Positions 1 through 10,448 of a DNA stretch of 64,000 bases are shown here, in pieces. Below the pieces are notes generated by a model that ran no database searches, was not told the origin of the DNA, and worked only from the letters and a program-made list of their open reading frames with translations. A program made the translations under genes and the position numbers. How positions within the stretch are numbered: the first letter of the stretch is position 1; the number at the start of each line of letters is the position of its first letter. The stretch comes from Ulva prolifera (taxonomy: Eukaryota; Chlorophyta; Ulvophyceae; Ulvales; Ulvaceae), in NCBI GenBank assembly GCA_023078555.1, contig CM041204.1, positions 530,923-594,922 on the forward strand. The letters are read 5' to 3'.

Positions 1-1070
1 AATCCCACAAGATACATACATGTGGCGCTTGCGCCGCACACACTTGCAGAGTCACACACTCTATTGCATTTCACAAAATTAGCATATAAAAGGTCGTGCA
101 CTTAATCATGCACGCGAACATAAGTTACCTCAGCTTATGAGGCCGCTTGTGCGACAAGTTACAACCATCCACCAGTTCGGGCAGTCGCACGCGTCGCGGA
201 GACACGTTGCGCTTGCGCGCCATCAGAGTCAGTTGTGCACGTCAAAATGTAAATAGGCTTGGATAGTTTAGTCCCGGCGCCCCTCTAGGTACCCTTTGAG
301 GGGGCTGCGCCAAGATGCTTGATGCAGCTGCACACTATCGCGCACAACCTCGGGATGAGATCCAGCTTTCAGTATGTCGATCTCTGGCTCGCACCACGCC
401 ACGCCCGCTCATGGGTTCGTGCGCAGCCTCCCTCACAGATCCTCATGCACTGCGCACTGCGCACAGAACACTGTCAAATACTCATGCATATCAACGTATC
501 CCCACAAGTCACTGGGGATCCCTCACTTTTGGGGGAGTCCATGAGATGACTGCATAGGGTGCGCAGCATCTTGGCGAGGCCAGCCATAGCAGGGGGTAGT
601 CCTCGGCTCATCACAAGTAGTATTTATGATGCGCGATTGCTGGACACAGTTCGCACTGGTTCGGATGGGGCGCTTCTATTGAGCACTTCTACATTTTTTT
701 CATGCGTACACGCATCCAATCTCATTTTATTGTTGCCTCATAGGTCCTCGTGCCTGGCCGTAAGCCCACGCGTCCACTGTCAATCATTCCAAGGTACTCC
801 GCTCAAAGATCAGGGACCTCGCGTCCTAGACAGGTAGATGCATCTACACAAGATGTCTATCGGACTCGGCACAGCGCTATATACATCATTCCTAAACACA
901 ACACTCAGCGAAGCGAAGAGAAAAGCCTTGTGGAAAGCATTACACAGAGGAATCCCCCCGTTTCTAGGGGCTCTCTGGTAATATTCGCATGTCATCGAAT
1001 CATAAGGCTTATGGCAGTGTAGTTTTCTTAACTTACGTATGTTGGCTAGTCACATGTTCATCGATATGCA
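1..1070. other. No supportable gene
   Basis: Short frames only, on both strands, with no splice-consistent pair and no duplicated counterpart. A TATA-like string (atataaaagg) occurs near position 85 but no gene follows that I can support. Confidence 0.4.
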
Positions 1071-1073
1071 CAA

Positions 1074-1152
1074 GTAAAGTAAAGCAAATCTGAATTTACT
1101 GAGCTGTATCCTATTGGACATTGACAACTCCGAATTAACGGGACCACATTTG
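1074..1152 (-). repeat. SINE 3' end, inverted copy
   Basis: The reverse complement of this stretch matches the 3' part of the element at 35148-35408 almost base for base, including the GTCCAATAGGATAC core and the terminal TTTACTTTAC tail. The tRNA-like 5' head is missing, so it is a 5'-truncated copy. With the copy at 2238-2316 it forms an inverted pair about 1.1 kb apart. Confidence 0.75.
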
Positions 1153-2237
1153 CCGAACATGTAGACACATCTAAGCACGGCTTAGCAATTGGACACTGTC
1201 CCACAGTAGTATTCTCATGCATGCCTCAGCTCATAGTATACTTCAACATTGGGCTATCTCAAGTGATTCCGATAGCTGTGATCGAGACTGTGTTGATGAG
1301 GCAGCTTTCCACCATTTGATTGTTACCGGTCGTGAAGAAATTAATGTGCAATAGAATATGAAAGTGTGAGGAAATGGGCATGCGCTATGTATCGTTGCCA
1401 TGGGAGTCGGTACAACGTTGATGTACATCAGAAGTGTATACCTATTCCTATAGGAAAGCAAGAATGCATTACATACAACCTCTGTGTGTGCATGACTCTG
1501 TGACCTGCCACATTACGCCCATCTATGGCATCATCATTGTTTACGATCCATTCACGTGGATCAGGATTATTCAAAATGGTTGTTGCGTAGTTGGCGGTGT
1601 TGAGCAATTTAGCATGGTATGGCAATTCTGTGATGACCGCTATACCACTGGACCCTTGCACGTCGCGGCATATCACATTACTAATATTGTGCACCTGCCT
1701 TGGGGAATACAAGGCTCTTTCACAACTTGCAGAAACCCGTGCTTTTTTTTACCCCCCTTCAACATTCGACACACCACCATGTTGCCATCTTTGTTGAAGC
1801 AGAGCCACCACGCGCTGCCCGTATAATAATTGTTGACTTTTGCAGCGCGATTCCCTTTGGCGAAACCGGGGGCGCCGGCGTACAACCCTGGATCCGACCC
1901 GCCAGCACTGCACAACTCGTTTGTGGCCACCGTGTACACCACCATTTGCAAGCAGGTCAAATGTGTTGTGACAGGTTCGCCCGATGCAGCCGTGGCTCAG
2001 GGCCCGGCCGCCGGCCAAAGGCGTTGGGGGGTGGTGCGAGGGCTGCCAAGGGCTGGTTAGAAGTACGGCCAATGTGCGCGGGTTAGTCAGTCCAAGTCCA
2101 TGCTGAACATGTTACGTTCAACACTGCACCAACAGCGTTTGAACCACGATACATATGTACATTGTCAACGGTTACCCCAACCACCGTAGGTGCAGCACAG
2201 TGTCTCGTGGGTCACAGCAGCCGTTTTTGACAACATG
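1153..2237. other. Segment between inverted SINE ends
   Basis: About 1.1 kb lying between two oppositely oriented copies of the same repeat end. Both strands contain open frames near 1670-2090; the reverse-strand reading (1673-1960) is rich in Gly, Lys and Cys. A stretch at about 1690-1730 (gtgcacctgcctt, then acaaggctctttcacaac) recurs in altered form at about 6925-6960, so part of it is dispersed repeat. No gene is supported. Confidence 0.3.
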
Positions 2238-2316
2238 CATATGTGGTCCCGTTACCTCGGAGTTGTCAATGTCCAATAGGATACGGCTCAGTAGATTCAG
2301 ATTTACTTTACTTTAC
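2238..2316 (+). repeat. SINE 3' end copy
   Basis: Direct copy of the 3' region of the element at 35148-35408: it starts near CATATGTGGTCCCG and ends in ATTTACTTTACTTTAC. It differs from that copy at only a few positions. The sequence upstream is unrelated to the tRNA-like head, so the copy is 5'-truncated, as is usual for retroposed elements. It lies about 80 bp before the start of the 2393-4774 gene. Confidence 0.8.
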
Positions 2317-2392
2317 AGGCTGAGTCATGAGCCACAGTCATGAGCCACACTGAAAGGCAGCGTGGCTAGCAGTGTGAAGACGTTCACCCCGT

Positions 2393-4774
2393 ATGGCTTT
2401 GCAGATGTTGAAGCAAAGAGATTCAGAGATGCGCAAGCGCCTACACCACCTACAGACACAGGCCGTGAGCCTCATTGAGCGGGCGGAGAGCGCAGAGCAG
2501 GAGGCTGCCGCCAAAGCTGTCGAGGCGGTCGCCGCCGCTGCGGCGAAAGCAGAGTTGGAGCGGCAGCTGCAGCGTGCGCGGGAGTCTATTGCGAAGGAGC
2601 GTTCGCGAGCAGATGCGGCCGCTATTCATGTTGCGGTGGATCCCGAATGCGCTGAGGGCGGTTCTGAAATAGCCGCAGAAGACCACGCGTGGTGCCTTCA
2701 TTGCGTGTCTGCCAAGAAGCGTGCCGCTACCGCTGAAAGGGAGGTGGCAGCTCTGCGCTCCGAGGTGAGCAGACTACGAAAGATATTGGGCGGGAGCCGT
2801 TGCTCTGAGGCCGCGCAAGCGAGCAGGGGCGTGCCCAGTGCACCCGCCAGCCCCCCATGGGCCCCCGCGCGGACCCCAAGTGAATCATGCATGCCGTTGA
2901 TGCATGTTGAGGCGGACTCCAAGAGCGTAAGAGCAGAGATTGCAGGCGAGTGCAGCAGCTCTCAGGCTGCGATGCGATGCCTAGGGCCAGTGGTATCTAC
3001 CAGTATTGAGGCATCAGACGGTGATGCTAGTGCTACTGTTGACGCCTCAGCAGATGCTCCTCCATCTCAACCTGCCGCTGCAGCTGATGCTCCATCAATT
3101 CGCACGCAGCCATCGCTCACCCTTCCATCTAAGGTACCTTCAATTTCGGGGCCAGCAACGCGCAGCTGCACACCCGAGCCTACCGCCGCCGTTGCCATGA
3201 TGCCCAGCAGAATTGCTAGGAACGAGGCGCCCCTCGAGCCGTCCGTCCAGCCCCCCGCACGCTGCAAGCACTGCGAGACCACGGCTGCCCCGGGGTGTAG
3301 CTGTAGTGGGATCCGGGCGCCTCAGACGCCTGCTATTGCGACCACCTCGCAGGCGCGCGTGCCTCCACCACAAAGACAAGAAGTGGGGCTCAAGTACACG
3401 CACATGAGAACTGCGTGTGCCAATCCCCAGGTCGCGCCGCCTGCGCGTGCGAAGCTGCCGCCCGCTCCCAAGAGCATGCACACTGGCCCTACGGACTTAC
3501 AGCCTGTTGTCCAAGGCCAGTCACCTGCTGCATTGGAGGAACCGCTACATTCTCCATCTGGGGTTCCTCAACGAAAACGCAGGCGCATCACGGTGAAGCA
3601 GAGATCTGCGCCGTCGCCTTCGAAGAGGTTACATGACACGGATACACCACTGGTACTTTTCCCCCCGCCGTCCGCAACGCCTCCAACACCCGGTCTAGAA
3701 TGGCCGTCCGTTGTCGCAGCTCAGTCACCGCCATGCCAACCGCAGCAGCTAGGTCCAGCAGAGCTCCTTGGCGACGCGGCCAAGGCCCCGTCAGCAGTCA
3801 CAAAGCCCACTGCACACCCCGGTACATGCTGCACCCCTTCCAACATTGTAGCTCCCACACGCGCTACCAGCGCGGAGCTCGCATCTGCCGTGGCCCCACA
3901 TCATGCGCATACAGTGCCATCTCCGATTGCGACCAGCAACGCCCATGCAGCCACAACCCCCTGCCCCGCACCCGCCGCTGCCCCCACCTCCACGGCCACC
4001 AACGTCGCGAACCGAGGTCCCGCCGGCCCGATGGCCGCTGTTAAGCCCCGTAGACATATTCGGAAGCATACTCTGCCCATGGGGCATCATCATCAGAGTG
4101 AAGCTGCGGGGACTGCAATGACGCAATGGGACCACCGCGGCAAGAGTGGTGCGAAAGGTACAGATGGAGTGGGCGGAGAGGCAGGTGTGGGGGCACATTG
4201 CACTGCCTCGGCGGCTGCGCATGAGGATGCTGGCGCTTGCACCGGGCTCCCCGCACGCAAAGCGACGCCACTCGCTGCGGGCGCTGCTGCTGCGTTCGAG
4301 CAGATACTTGCAGCCACATCAAAGGCGCCCCCTAGTAGCATGGCAAAGAGGCGCCGCCGCCGCGACCGGAAGCCTCTGGAGCTGAGCCCGCCTCCTCAAG
4401 AGAGCCTGCCGCCACAGGTATACCGGACTCGGGCAGTCTCGGTGGCAAGCCCTGAGGATAAAGTGAATGCAAGCGGTGATCTGGACCTAATGCAGTCTGC
4501 TCGTGGTGAAGGTGATGGGTGTGGACATGAACACGGTTCGCGGGCATCGCTTATACCTGATGATGATGTGCGGCCTCGTCTCCCGGTACTCCAGAGGCAA
4601 CTACACCAACCCTTCATAGGCGATGCACCGCAAGACTGTATTGGGGTCGGTGCTGGTCAAGATGCAATGACGGAGGTGACTGTCAAGCACGTGGATGCAG
4701 CATCCCTAGCAGCAACATCAGATGAGCTTCCTGCATCTGCCACTGATGTTGTGTCAAAAGCACAGGTGTGTTGA
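2393..4774 (+). CDS. Large coiled-coil and disordered protein, unknown function
   Basis: One uninterrupted 793-codon frame, by far the longest forward frame here. Residues about 5-80 and 107-133 are highly charged, Ala/Glu/Arg-rich and predicted by eye to be coiled coil; CLHC (101-104) lies between them. A second Cys cluster, C291-x2-C294-x7-C302-x-C304, could bind metal. The rest is Pro/Ala/Ser-rich and looks disordered, with two basic patches resembling nuclear-localisation signals: KRRR near residue 393 and KRRRRRDRK near 650. I chose the ATG at 2393; a second ATG at 2405 directly follows TTTGCAG and could instead mark an acceptor. The frame ends in CAG|GTGTGT-TGA, an excellent phase-0 donor at 4765/4766, so the protein may continue into an unidentified downstream exon. 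No homology to the array family is visible. Function unknown; a scaffold or chromatin-associated role would be speculation. Confidence 0.6.
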   Translation: MALQMLKQRDSEMRKRLHHLQTQAVSLIERAESAEQEAAAKAVEAVAAAAAKAELERQLQRARESIAKERSRADAAAIHVAVDPECAEGGSEIAAEDHAWCLHCVSAKKRAATAEREVAALRSEVSRLRKILGGSRCSEAAQASRGVPSAPASPPWAPARTPSESCMPLMHVEADSKSVRAEIAGECSSSQAAMRCLGPVVSTSIEASDGDASATVDASADAPPSQPAAAADAPSIRTQPSLTLPSKVPSISGPATRSCTPEPTAAVAMMPSRIARNEAPLEPSVQPPARCKHCETTAAPGCSCSGIRAPQTPAIATTSQARVPPPQRQEVGLKYTHMRTACANPQVAPPARAKLPPAPKSMHTGPTDLQPVVQGQSPAALEEPLHSPSGVPQRKRRRITVKQRSAPSPSKRLHDTDTPLVLFPPPSATPPTPGLEWPSVVAAQSPPCQPQQLGPAELLGDAAKAPSAVTKPTAHPGTCCTPSNIVAPTRATSAELASAVAPHHAHTVPSPIATSNAHAATTPCPAPAAAPTSTATNVANRGPAGPMAAVKPRRHIRKHTLPMGHHHQSEAAGTAMTQWDHRGKSGAKGTDGVGGEAGVGAHCTASAAAHEDAGACTGLPARKATPLAAGAAAAFEQILAATSKAPPSSMAKRRRRRDRKPLELSPPPQESLPPQVYRTRAVSVASPEDKVNASGDLDLMQSARGEGDGCGHEHGSRASLIPDDDVRPRLPVLQRQLHQPFIGDAPQDCIGVGAGQDAMTEVTVKHVDAASLAATSDELPASATDVVSKAQVC

Positions 4775-5452
4775 TCAATGCGTTCAGATGGTGAATATCA
4801 TGCTTGCACGAGTCAAAGTGCACGCCACACCATCCTCATGATGTGGAACAAACTGCAAAGGCGTGGCTACAAACACATACTGTATATAAAACTGTATGAC
4901 CAGCCACCCCTCATTTGCATCAGTCAAGTGACTGCGTCCGTGTCCAGGTGATGCAGTTGTGCCAGGTAAGGCGTCACATGTACAGCAGCTCACAAATCTG
5001 TTCTATGTCTCAGTGCAGACGTAACAAACACATATCTGAGTGTCACATAGAAGCTGGTTAACGTTGTAGGCTGCACTCATACATGCATCGACCGTTGTGG
5101 GCGACAGAACTTCTGCACAGAAGCCGCTGAGGGCATTGTTGGCTACATCTGCGCACATGGCCAATGCATCCACTGTATTGGAGCAGCAGGTTGACCAATA
5201 CGCCTTCTTCACGGATCTCTGTAGCGCTGAGATCAACGAGGCTGTAGATGTCTCTGGTGAGGGTAAAGGTACTGTCCTGCTTCCACAACAGTCAATGGCT
5301 TCGAAATTGACAATACTACTTCCGCTGCCACAATGATGGTGGGCTACAGCTTCGTCTCCACGGTGTTGATGTTTAGGAGTCACCGACACATACTAGACAG
5401 TATCTAGTGTATCTCGTGCAGAGACAGCCTCCAGTATATGTGATGTCACATT
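4775..5452. other. No supportable gene
   Basis: Short frames on both strands; none has a splice-consistent partner. It may hold the 3' continuation or 3' UTR of the preceding gene. Confidence 0.35.
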
Positions 5453-5986
5453 ATGAATGGAACACACATGCTGCCACTGAGTGCAGGCGGGGCTGCAAGT
5501 CATGAAGCCATGCGCCAAGGCATTGTCACGGAGCCCGCTGATACTGACGAGGTGGCGACAGGCGCCAACGCTATCATAGCAGTCTGCTGCCGCGACAGAG
5601 ACGGCGCACAGACACCGGACCTCCAGCCATGGGCTGACGGCAACAACACAAACTTCGGCAACTCCCAGAGGCCGCAGACGGCGGCATCGGAGCGGCGCAT
5701 GCTGTGGCATCCAGCGCCGCCGCTTGAAATGAACGAAGCAGCTATGCATGCGATGTTCCCGAGCGCGCTTCAGGAATTCGATATACGGAAGTGGATGGTA
5801 TCCGGCAACAGCGAGGCGCGTTTCCCCTGCATGCAAGCATACATGAGAAGGATGAATTACAGTCGAGAACGGGTGCCGTCTGCGCATATCCGCGTCTGGA
5901 TGAACAGTGCAAGCATGCATGCATATACACGCTTTATAACACCTGGTTTGCAATGCGGTGCATGTGCGTACCCGGTTGCAAACTGA
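5453..5986 (+). CDS. Hypothetical 177-residue frame
   Basis: ATG-initiated frame of 177 codons with mixed, non-repetitive composition, including an acidic segment near residues 28-40 and a Met/Arg-rich amphipathic stretch near residues 95-150 (motifs such as FDIRKWMV). The reverse strand is also open over much of this stretch (5393-6016), so the strand is not certain. A TGCAG acceptor-like site at about 5484 would put the frame in a different phase from the donor at 4765, so I do not join it to the upstream gene. No family recognised. Confidence 0.3.
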   Translation: MNGTHMLPLSAGGAASHEAMRQGIVTEPADTDEVATGANAIIAVCCRDRDGAQTPDLQPWADGNNTNFGNSQRPQTAASERRMLWHPAPPLEMNEAAMHAMFPSALQEFDIRKWMVSGNSEARFPCMQAYMRRMNYSRERVPSAHIRVWMNSASMHAYTRFITPGLQCGACAYPVAN

Positions 5987-6019
5987 GGTGCTTCCTCTGA
6001 AAACAGGCGGTTGCATGCA

Positions 6020-6341
6020 CTGTGAAAGAACACAGCTGCTGTGAGTGTATGGATATATCCCTCTTGAGTACTCACAGATTCATGCAGCCTGTGTTCAATT
6101 CCAATAGACCAGATTTGCAAAGGTATACACTAAGTAGAAGTATATCTGTGAAAAGAGCACAGCTGATGTGATGTGAGTGTATCTCCCTCTAGAGTACTCA
6201 CAGATGCATGCAGCCTGCATTCAACGTGCTGAGTTATACCAACTCAGCAGACTATGTGTCCACAAGCACAAAACAACAACACATCCATGCATGTCAGCTA
6301 GAGGACATCAAACCTGTGTTCAACTCCAATAGACCAGATGT
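6020..6341 (+). repeat. Imperfect tandem duplication, ~126 bp period
   Basis: Two units (6020-6099 and 6146-6224) share ctgtgaaa, then acagctg, gtgagtgtat, ctccctct or its equivalent, gagtactcacagat and catgcagcctg. A third, partial piece at 6312-6341 repeats cctgtgttcaaytcc and aatagaccagat from the end of the first unit. It is a locally duplicated AT-richer block without coding signs. Confidence 0.7.
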
Positions 6342-7174
6342 CCTACTGGAGTCAACACAAGGCTTATATACGTTCAAGCATACAGACACATAAGCTCTGC
6401 CTATGTGCAGAACAACAAACGCTCCCGGTTTCTGAATCCCTTCATCTCAGAGATCGCATCGAGAACGTGTACAGCAACTATGCGTACAACCCCCTCTTGA
6501 TATGCTAGCCTCTAGCTCCCTCATAGCAGTCTCCTATTGAGCCATGCTTATGATTCTCCTGAAACTCCTGGTTTCACCACACACACTGTCTAGCATTATT
6601 ATTCGCATGCATGTACCAGCTCACGTTGTACTGCAACATGCACACATTGACGCACCCCAAAGCTAGCTTCCGAATGTGGAAGTGTTTGAATGCAAGCGCG
6701 AGTGGAAGCGTCATACCGTAAGTTTAGTTGGGCGAAATGTTAAGTATGTGTGCGGAGTACTTAGCACATGACACCTGAGATCTGGGATCACACCTGCATG
6801 GTCAGTATCTGAGCCAGATACTTGAGCCATGACCTTGTTCGACCTATACAGAGAGTTGGAATGTGTCTTCTCCTTCGCGGGCTGGTGACTGCCACGTGTC
6901 ACCCCGTGCGTGCATTCGCATGTGCACCTGCCTTGTGCGCTACAAGGCACTTTCACAACAGGAAGCGCATGTATGTTGCTTGATGTTGCTTGAATGCACA
7001 ACCATGTCCAGAGGTTCATTGACAGCGCCTCACAGAAGTCAGATAATCAAATGATTTCGCCCCTCACGCTGAGGAACCGCTTGCGAGCAAGTAGTTTGTC
7101 ATGATCGAGCTTTAAGTATGTGTGCATGTATCCTTTCTCTCAGCTGCATCCTTGCACCGCTAGCTGCTGTGTAG
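6342..7174. other. No supportable gene
   Basis: Only short frames. A dispersed-repeat fragment at about 6925-6960 matches 1690-1730. Upstream exons of the gene at 7175 could lie here but I cannot place one. Confidence 0.35.
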
Positions 7175-7646
7175 GTGCCCATCACTTCGCCAAAGCTCTT
7201 CTACGACCCAACCGAAATCATTGATTTCTTGCATGAAGCCTCTGATGGCTTCAGGCATAAAGTCACCTTTGCCGGCGACCGCGATTACGTTGCCAAGGCC
7301 ATACTTGAGTGCCAGGAGTGGCCACACTGGCAGCAGGTCCTTGCCGACTTCTACGCGCTCTTCAGCACCCCCCCCCATCAGTGCCGTGACCATCTACTGC
7401 CTTTACTGTACCTACATGGAGGTGGCGGGCCTGGGCGGCGTGTTCCGGGGCAGCATGGCCATTCGTAGGCTGGCCCGGCGTGCGCTGTATTTTCGAGGCT
7501 TTGAGAGGATGCAATGGAAGACGGAGGAGTTAGCGCGGTTGACAGCGGACTGGGACACGGGAGGCATGATATGGGAGGGCTGTTCCAAGCGGCGCAATCG
7601 GCTGTTAGGCATAGCAGACCGCATTCTGCCGTCGCGGCCGTACTAG
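7175..7646 (+). pseudogene. Exon of unknown protein, frameshifted at a C9 run
   Basis: The stretch begins directly after an acceptor (gctgtgtag|GTGCCC) and reads as a good protein: an acidic/aromatic first part (FYDPTEIIDFLHEAS..., ...EWPHWQQVLADFYALF) and a Leu/Arg/Trp-rich second part (RLARRALYFRGFERMQWK..., ...KRRNRLLGIADRILP) ending at 7646. The two parts are in frames one base apart and meet at nine consecutive C residues at 7368-7376. With eight C's the frame would be continuous for about 157 residues. Either this copy carries a one-base slippage mutation or the base is an assembly/sequencing error. Other strands and frames look worse. I do not recognise the family; no ATG is present, so at least one upstream exon is missing. 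Confidence 0.5.
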
Positions 7647-7649
7647 AAC

Positions 7650-9255
7650 ATGTACCCTTCAGTGGTGAAAGCCTATCGTGAAACCGGGACTCCGATATAG
7701 ATAGGAGCAGCATCTGATCTTGGAATGGCCCTATTTGTAAATTTGTTGTTGACTTTGCCACATGGCAAGGGCGATGAGAGTCGTGGCGATGGTCAACTGA
7801 ACTGCAGATCACACTGCGCACGTTCTTTGCTCACCGGACTGTCATATGCATGCAGAAGCCATCACGTCCATGCCCAGCCGTCTATCGCAGCGATTTTCAT
7901 CCAGTTGGCAGCGCCGTACATCTTTGCAATTCCAACCACATATGTTGCTCAGCACAGCTGCGCCCCCGCCCCTGAAGACACCTGCAAGACACCGACCATC
8001 CTCCCCAACAACAGCATCACGACACCCTTCAGACATCCGCACCGGCGCTGTTCTCCCTTGCGCGATCTTGCATGTGATGTCACAATGCGTGCGCCTGCGG
8101 GCAGCAGTGTGGTGACAGGTGCACCCATGCACGGATGATTCGCGGATCACGTGTAAGGGTAAGCCGCCAGCGGGATTGTCCTGGAGTAGTGAGGAGATCC
8201 TGCGAGGATCTCCCGCCGTAATCTTGACTGTTCAGTGTGCATATATGGCTGTGCACACAGAGTGCTGTGACCATTCTTATCACTGTTTCACGGTACTAGC
8301 ATTATCCTGTCTCTCCCTCAGCATCTCTCCGGTTCTACCTTTGTGCGCAGTAGGTATGAGATGCTAGCCTCCTGACCTGACCTGACGTAAGACTGCGTGT
8401 CTGACCTGACCAGGATAGACTTTCTGACATGTGCACCATGCACTGCAGCGTAAAATGCACCGTCGATTCTGGCACGCCACCATGCAAAGTTGTGGGAGCA
8501 GCCACTGCACCGTGGAGAGTGTCCCAGGCCCAGGAGATGTTGCGGTCTGCCGTGGTACACAGCCTGGTCTCCGTCAGGAATTGCTTTGTTTATACATTTT
8601 TAAACCCCCCCAATGTCCCAACGCCCAGTGCATGCCCGTTAAAGCTCCTCCCCACCCGCTGTGTCATGCCACATGGGCTGCCAGTATGTATACTCACATG
8701 CAGAGGGTTCCACCGGGCGCTCCACTGATCAGAGTAGCCTGACCTTCTCCAGCACCTTGTTGGGGGATAGCTTTAGTGCGGGCAATGATGGCAGCGAGGG
8801 CAATGGAGGCAACGAGAACAACGAGGGGAGCGAGAGGACTCCTCCACGGATGACGCGGGGGTGGGTCTGGGTGGGTGTCTGTGGGGTGCTGCGGGGTGCA
8901 TCGGGTGCTGTGCAGCCGCAGATGCATCCTGAGATGGTGGCGCGGGTGCGCATTTTGTGTGAACATGCATGCTGTGGTAGGGCCGAGGATGTGACGGTGT
9001 AGTGACTTGAGCATGCCACTACACTAGCACACGCCGGAGTTGCGAATTCCGCTATCTCTGGCAATTCAAATGGCACACCCTCGCGGCGACGAAGATGTAG
9101 CCTTCTCCGACGGCACTGGCACCGCGGACGCCAGTGCAGTCGGACGAAGCTGTCGCGATTGCAGTGTAGTGTGAAACCTTGATCCGCCGGTCAAAGATTG
9201 AGGAGGTGGAGGTGGTGGCGGTTGTTGTGAATGATTCTGGTGGCGATGATTAGGA
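7650..9255. other. No supportable gene; low-complexity patches
   Basis: Contains a CTGACCTGACC repeat at about 8371-8413 and a purine-rich imperfect repeat of GGCAAYGA/GGCAGCGA units at about 8778-8834. Frames on both strands are short or compositionally biased. Confidence 0.35.
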
Positions 9256-9260
9256 AGACA

Positions 9261-9272
9261 GGGGGGGAGGGG

Positions 9273-9318
<46 letters not shown>
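9261..9318 (+). repeat. Poly-G tract including 43 uninterrupted G
   Basis: From 9261 the + strand is G apart from two A residues, with the last 43 bases (9276-9318) all G. It is preceded by GGTGGAGGTGGTGG. It would code for nothing but poly-Gly or poly-Pro. A matching C38 run occurs at 44408-44445. It is a strong potential G-quadruplex and a likely place for assembly length error. Confidence 0.95.
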
Positions 9319-9320
<2 letters not shown>

Positions 9321-9672
9321 CGAACAATGAGAGTAAGTGAGGGCGACGAGGGCGTTGACAGCAATGGAGTGATGGAGCTGAGAACTCGTTGATGAACGCT
9401 GTCCCGCTCCCCTGCGAAGGAGCTATACAGCATCTGCTGCAATACTTGGCTTCATATGATGCATGACACATATGTGCTTGTGGGGGAGTGGTGTTGTGCA
9501 AGACTGGCATGTGACAGTCGGTCAGCATTAGTGCGCAACCACCGATCCAAGGCAACTCGGAGCTAGCACGTATATATTCGGAGCTAGCACGTGTATATTC
9601 TTACACCTTTCGCAAGTGCCACGGCAACCTCGATTGTGCGGTCATCGTCCCCACTACAAGAACAACTTTGAC

Positions 9673-9864
9673 CCGGAACATGGTCCGGTAGCTGGCTGTG
9701 TACCGGAACTTCGCCGTCTGGTTGTCCCAGGTGCTTGTTCCGGGGACCGCGGATCAGAGCTGGCACCCACGTGTACCGGAACATGAACAATCAACTGTTC
9801 CGGGATACTTGATCCGGTATGCGCACCCACCTGCCAAGAACACCGGCCATAGCGGTCCGGAACA
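9673..9864. repeat. Cluster of GTTCCGG/CCGGAAC sites
   Basis: The heptamer GTTCCGG or its complement occurs at about 9674, 9703, 9737, 9776, 9797 and 9857, in mixed orientation, with further CCGGTA/TCCGG partial sites between. Two more sites occur at about 11876 and 11900. Spacing is irregular (21-60 bp). It could be a degenerate satellite or a cluster of binding sites. Confidence 0.5.
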
Positions 9865-10118
9865 CGCGCTCCGGGGAACTATCATCGTGAGCGAAACCGC
9901 TGGCTTTGTAGACCCAGCTGCCCAGGATTGTCCTATCTGCCATATAGTTATGCATCTGGTATCAGATCGACTGCACTAAGACCGATGGTGTGACTACAGT
10001 TGCAGGGCAACGTGCCTAGCATGCTGCAGCAGCGGTCTGTCGACGCAGTGACGCGGTGTAGACTTGATAGATTTTGCAATACAGCACTCATACGTGGCAC
10101 ACGAATTCTTAAGACATC

Positions 10119-10448
10119 TTGATGTATTATCTAGTGGTGGCCATGTTCGCAATTTGCGAAGCTGTGCGCGTGGCCAGTCTGGGTCGCCATGTCTGCGTCT
10201 CGCGTGGCCGACCTGGCGAAAATTTTCAGGTCGTGCATACGAACGACGGTGATTTGTCATTCACATCCCCTGGAAGTCCTTCGCTGGACGTCTCGTTGCA
10301 AGTCACAGCTGATGGCCAGTCCGTCCCGTGGGGCCTTGTCGACACCTGCATGATACTGCACTGCGTCTACGCCTTCTACCTAGGGAATTGCAATGCTGGA
10401 GATGCTGCACATCGGCGGAAAACCAAATTCGAGCATAACATATGGTAA
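10119..10448 (+). CDS. Hypothetical terminal exon
   Basis: A frame of 109 codons. An internal acceptor (aaaattttcag|GTCGTGC) at 10230/10231 would leave a terminal exon of 72 residues, starting VVHTNDGDLSFTSP and ending KFEHNIW. This part is polar and beta-prone, unlike the biased shadows nearby. No upstream exon can be placed and no family is recognised. Confidence 0.3.
   Translation: MMYYLVVAMFAICEAVRVASLGRHVCVSRGRPGENFQVVHTNDGDLSFTSPGSPSLDVSLQVTADGQSVPWGLVDTCMILHCVYAFYLGNCNAGDAAHRRKTKFEHNIW

Noticed and set aside
9191..9555. Proline-rich proteins on the reverse strand
   Set aside because: The proline comes entirely from the G43 homopolymer read in reverse; no conserved sequence flanks it.
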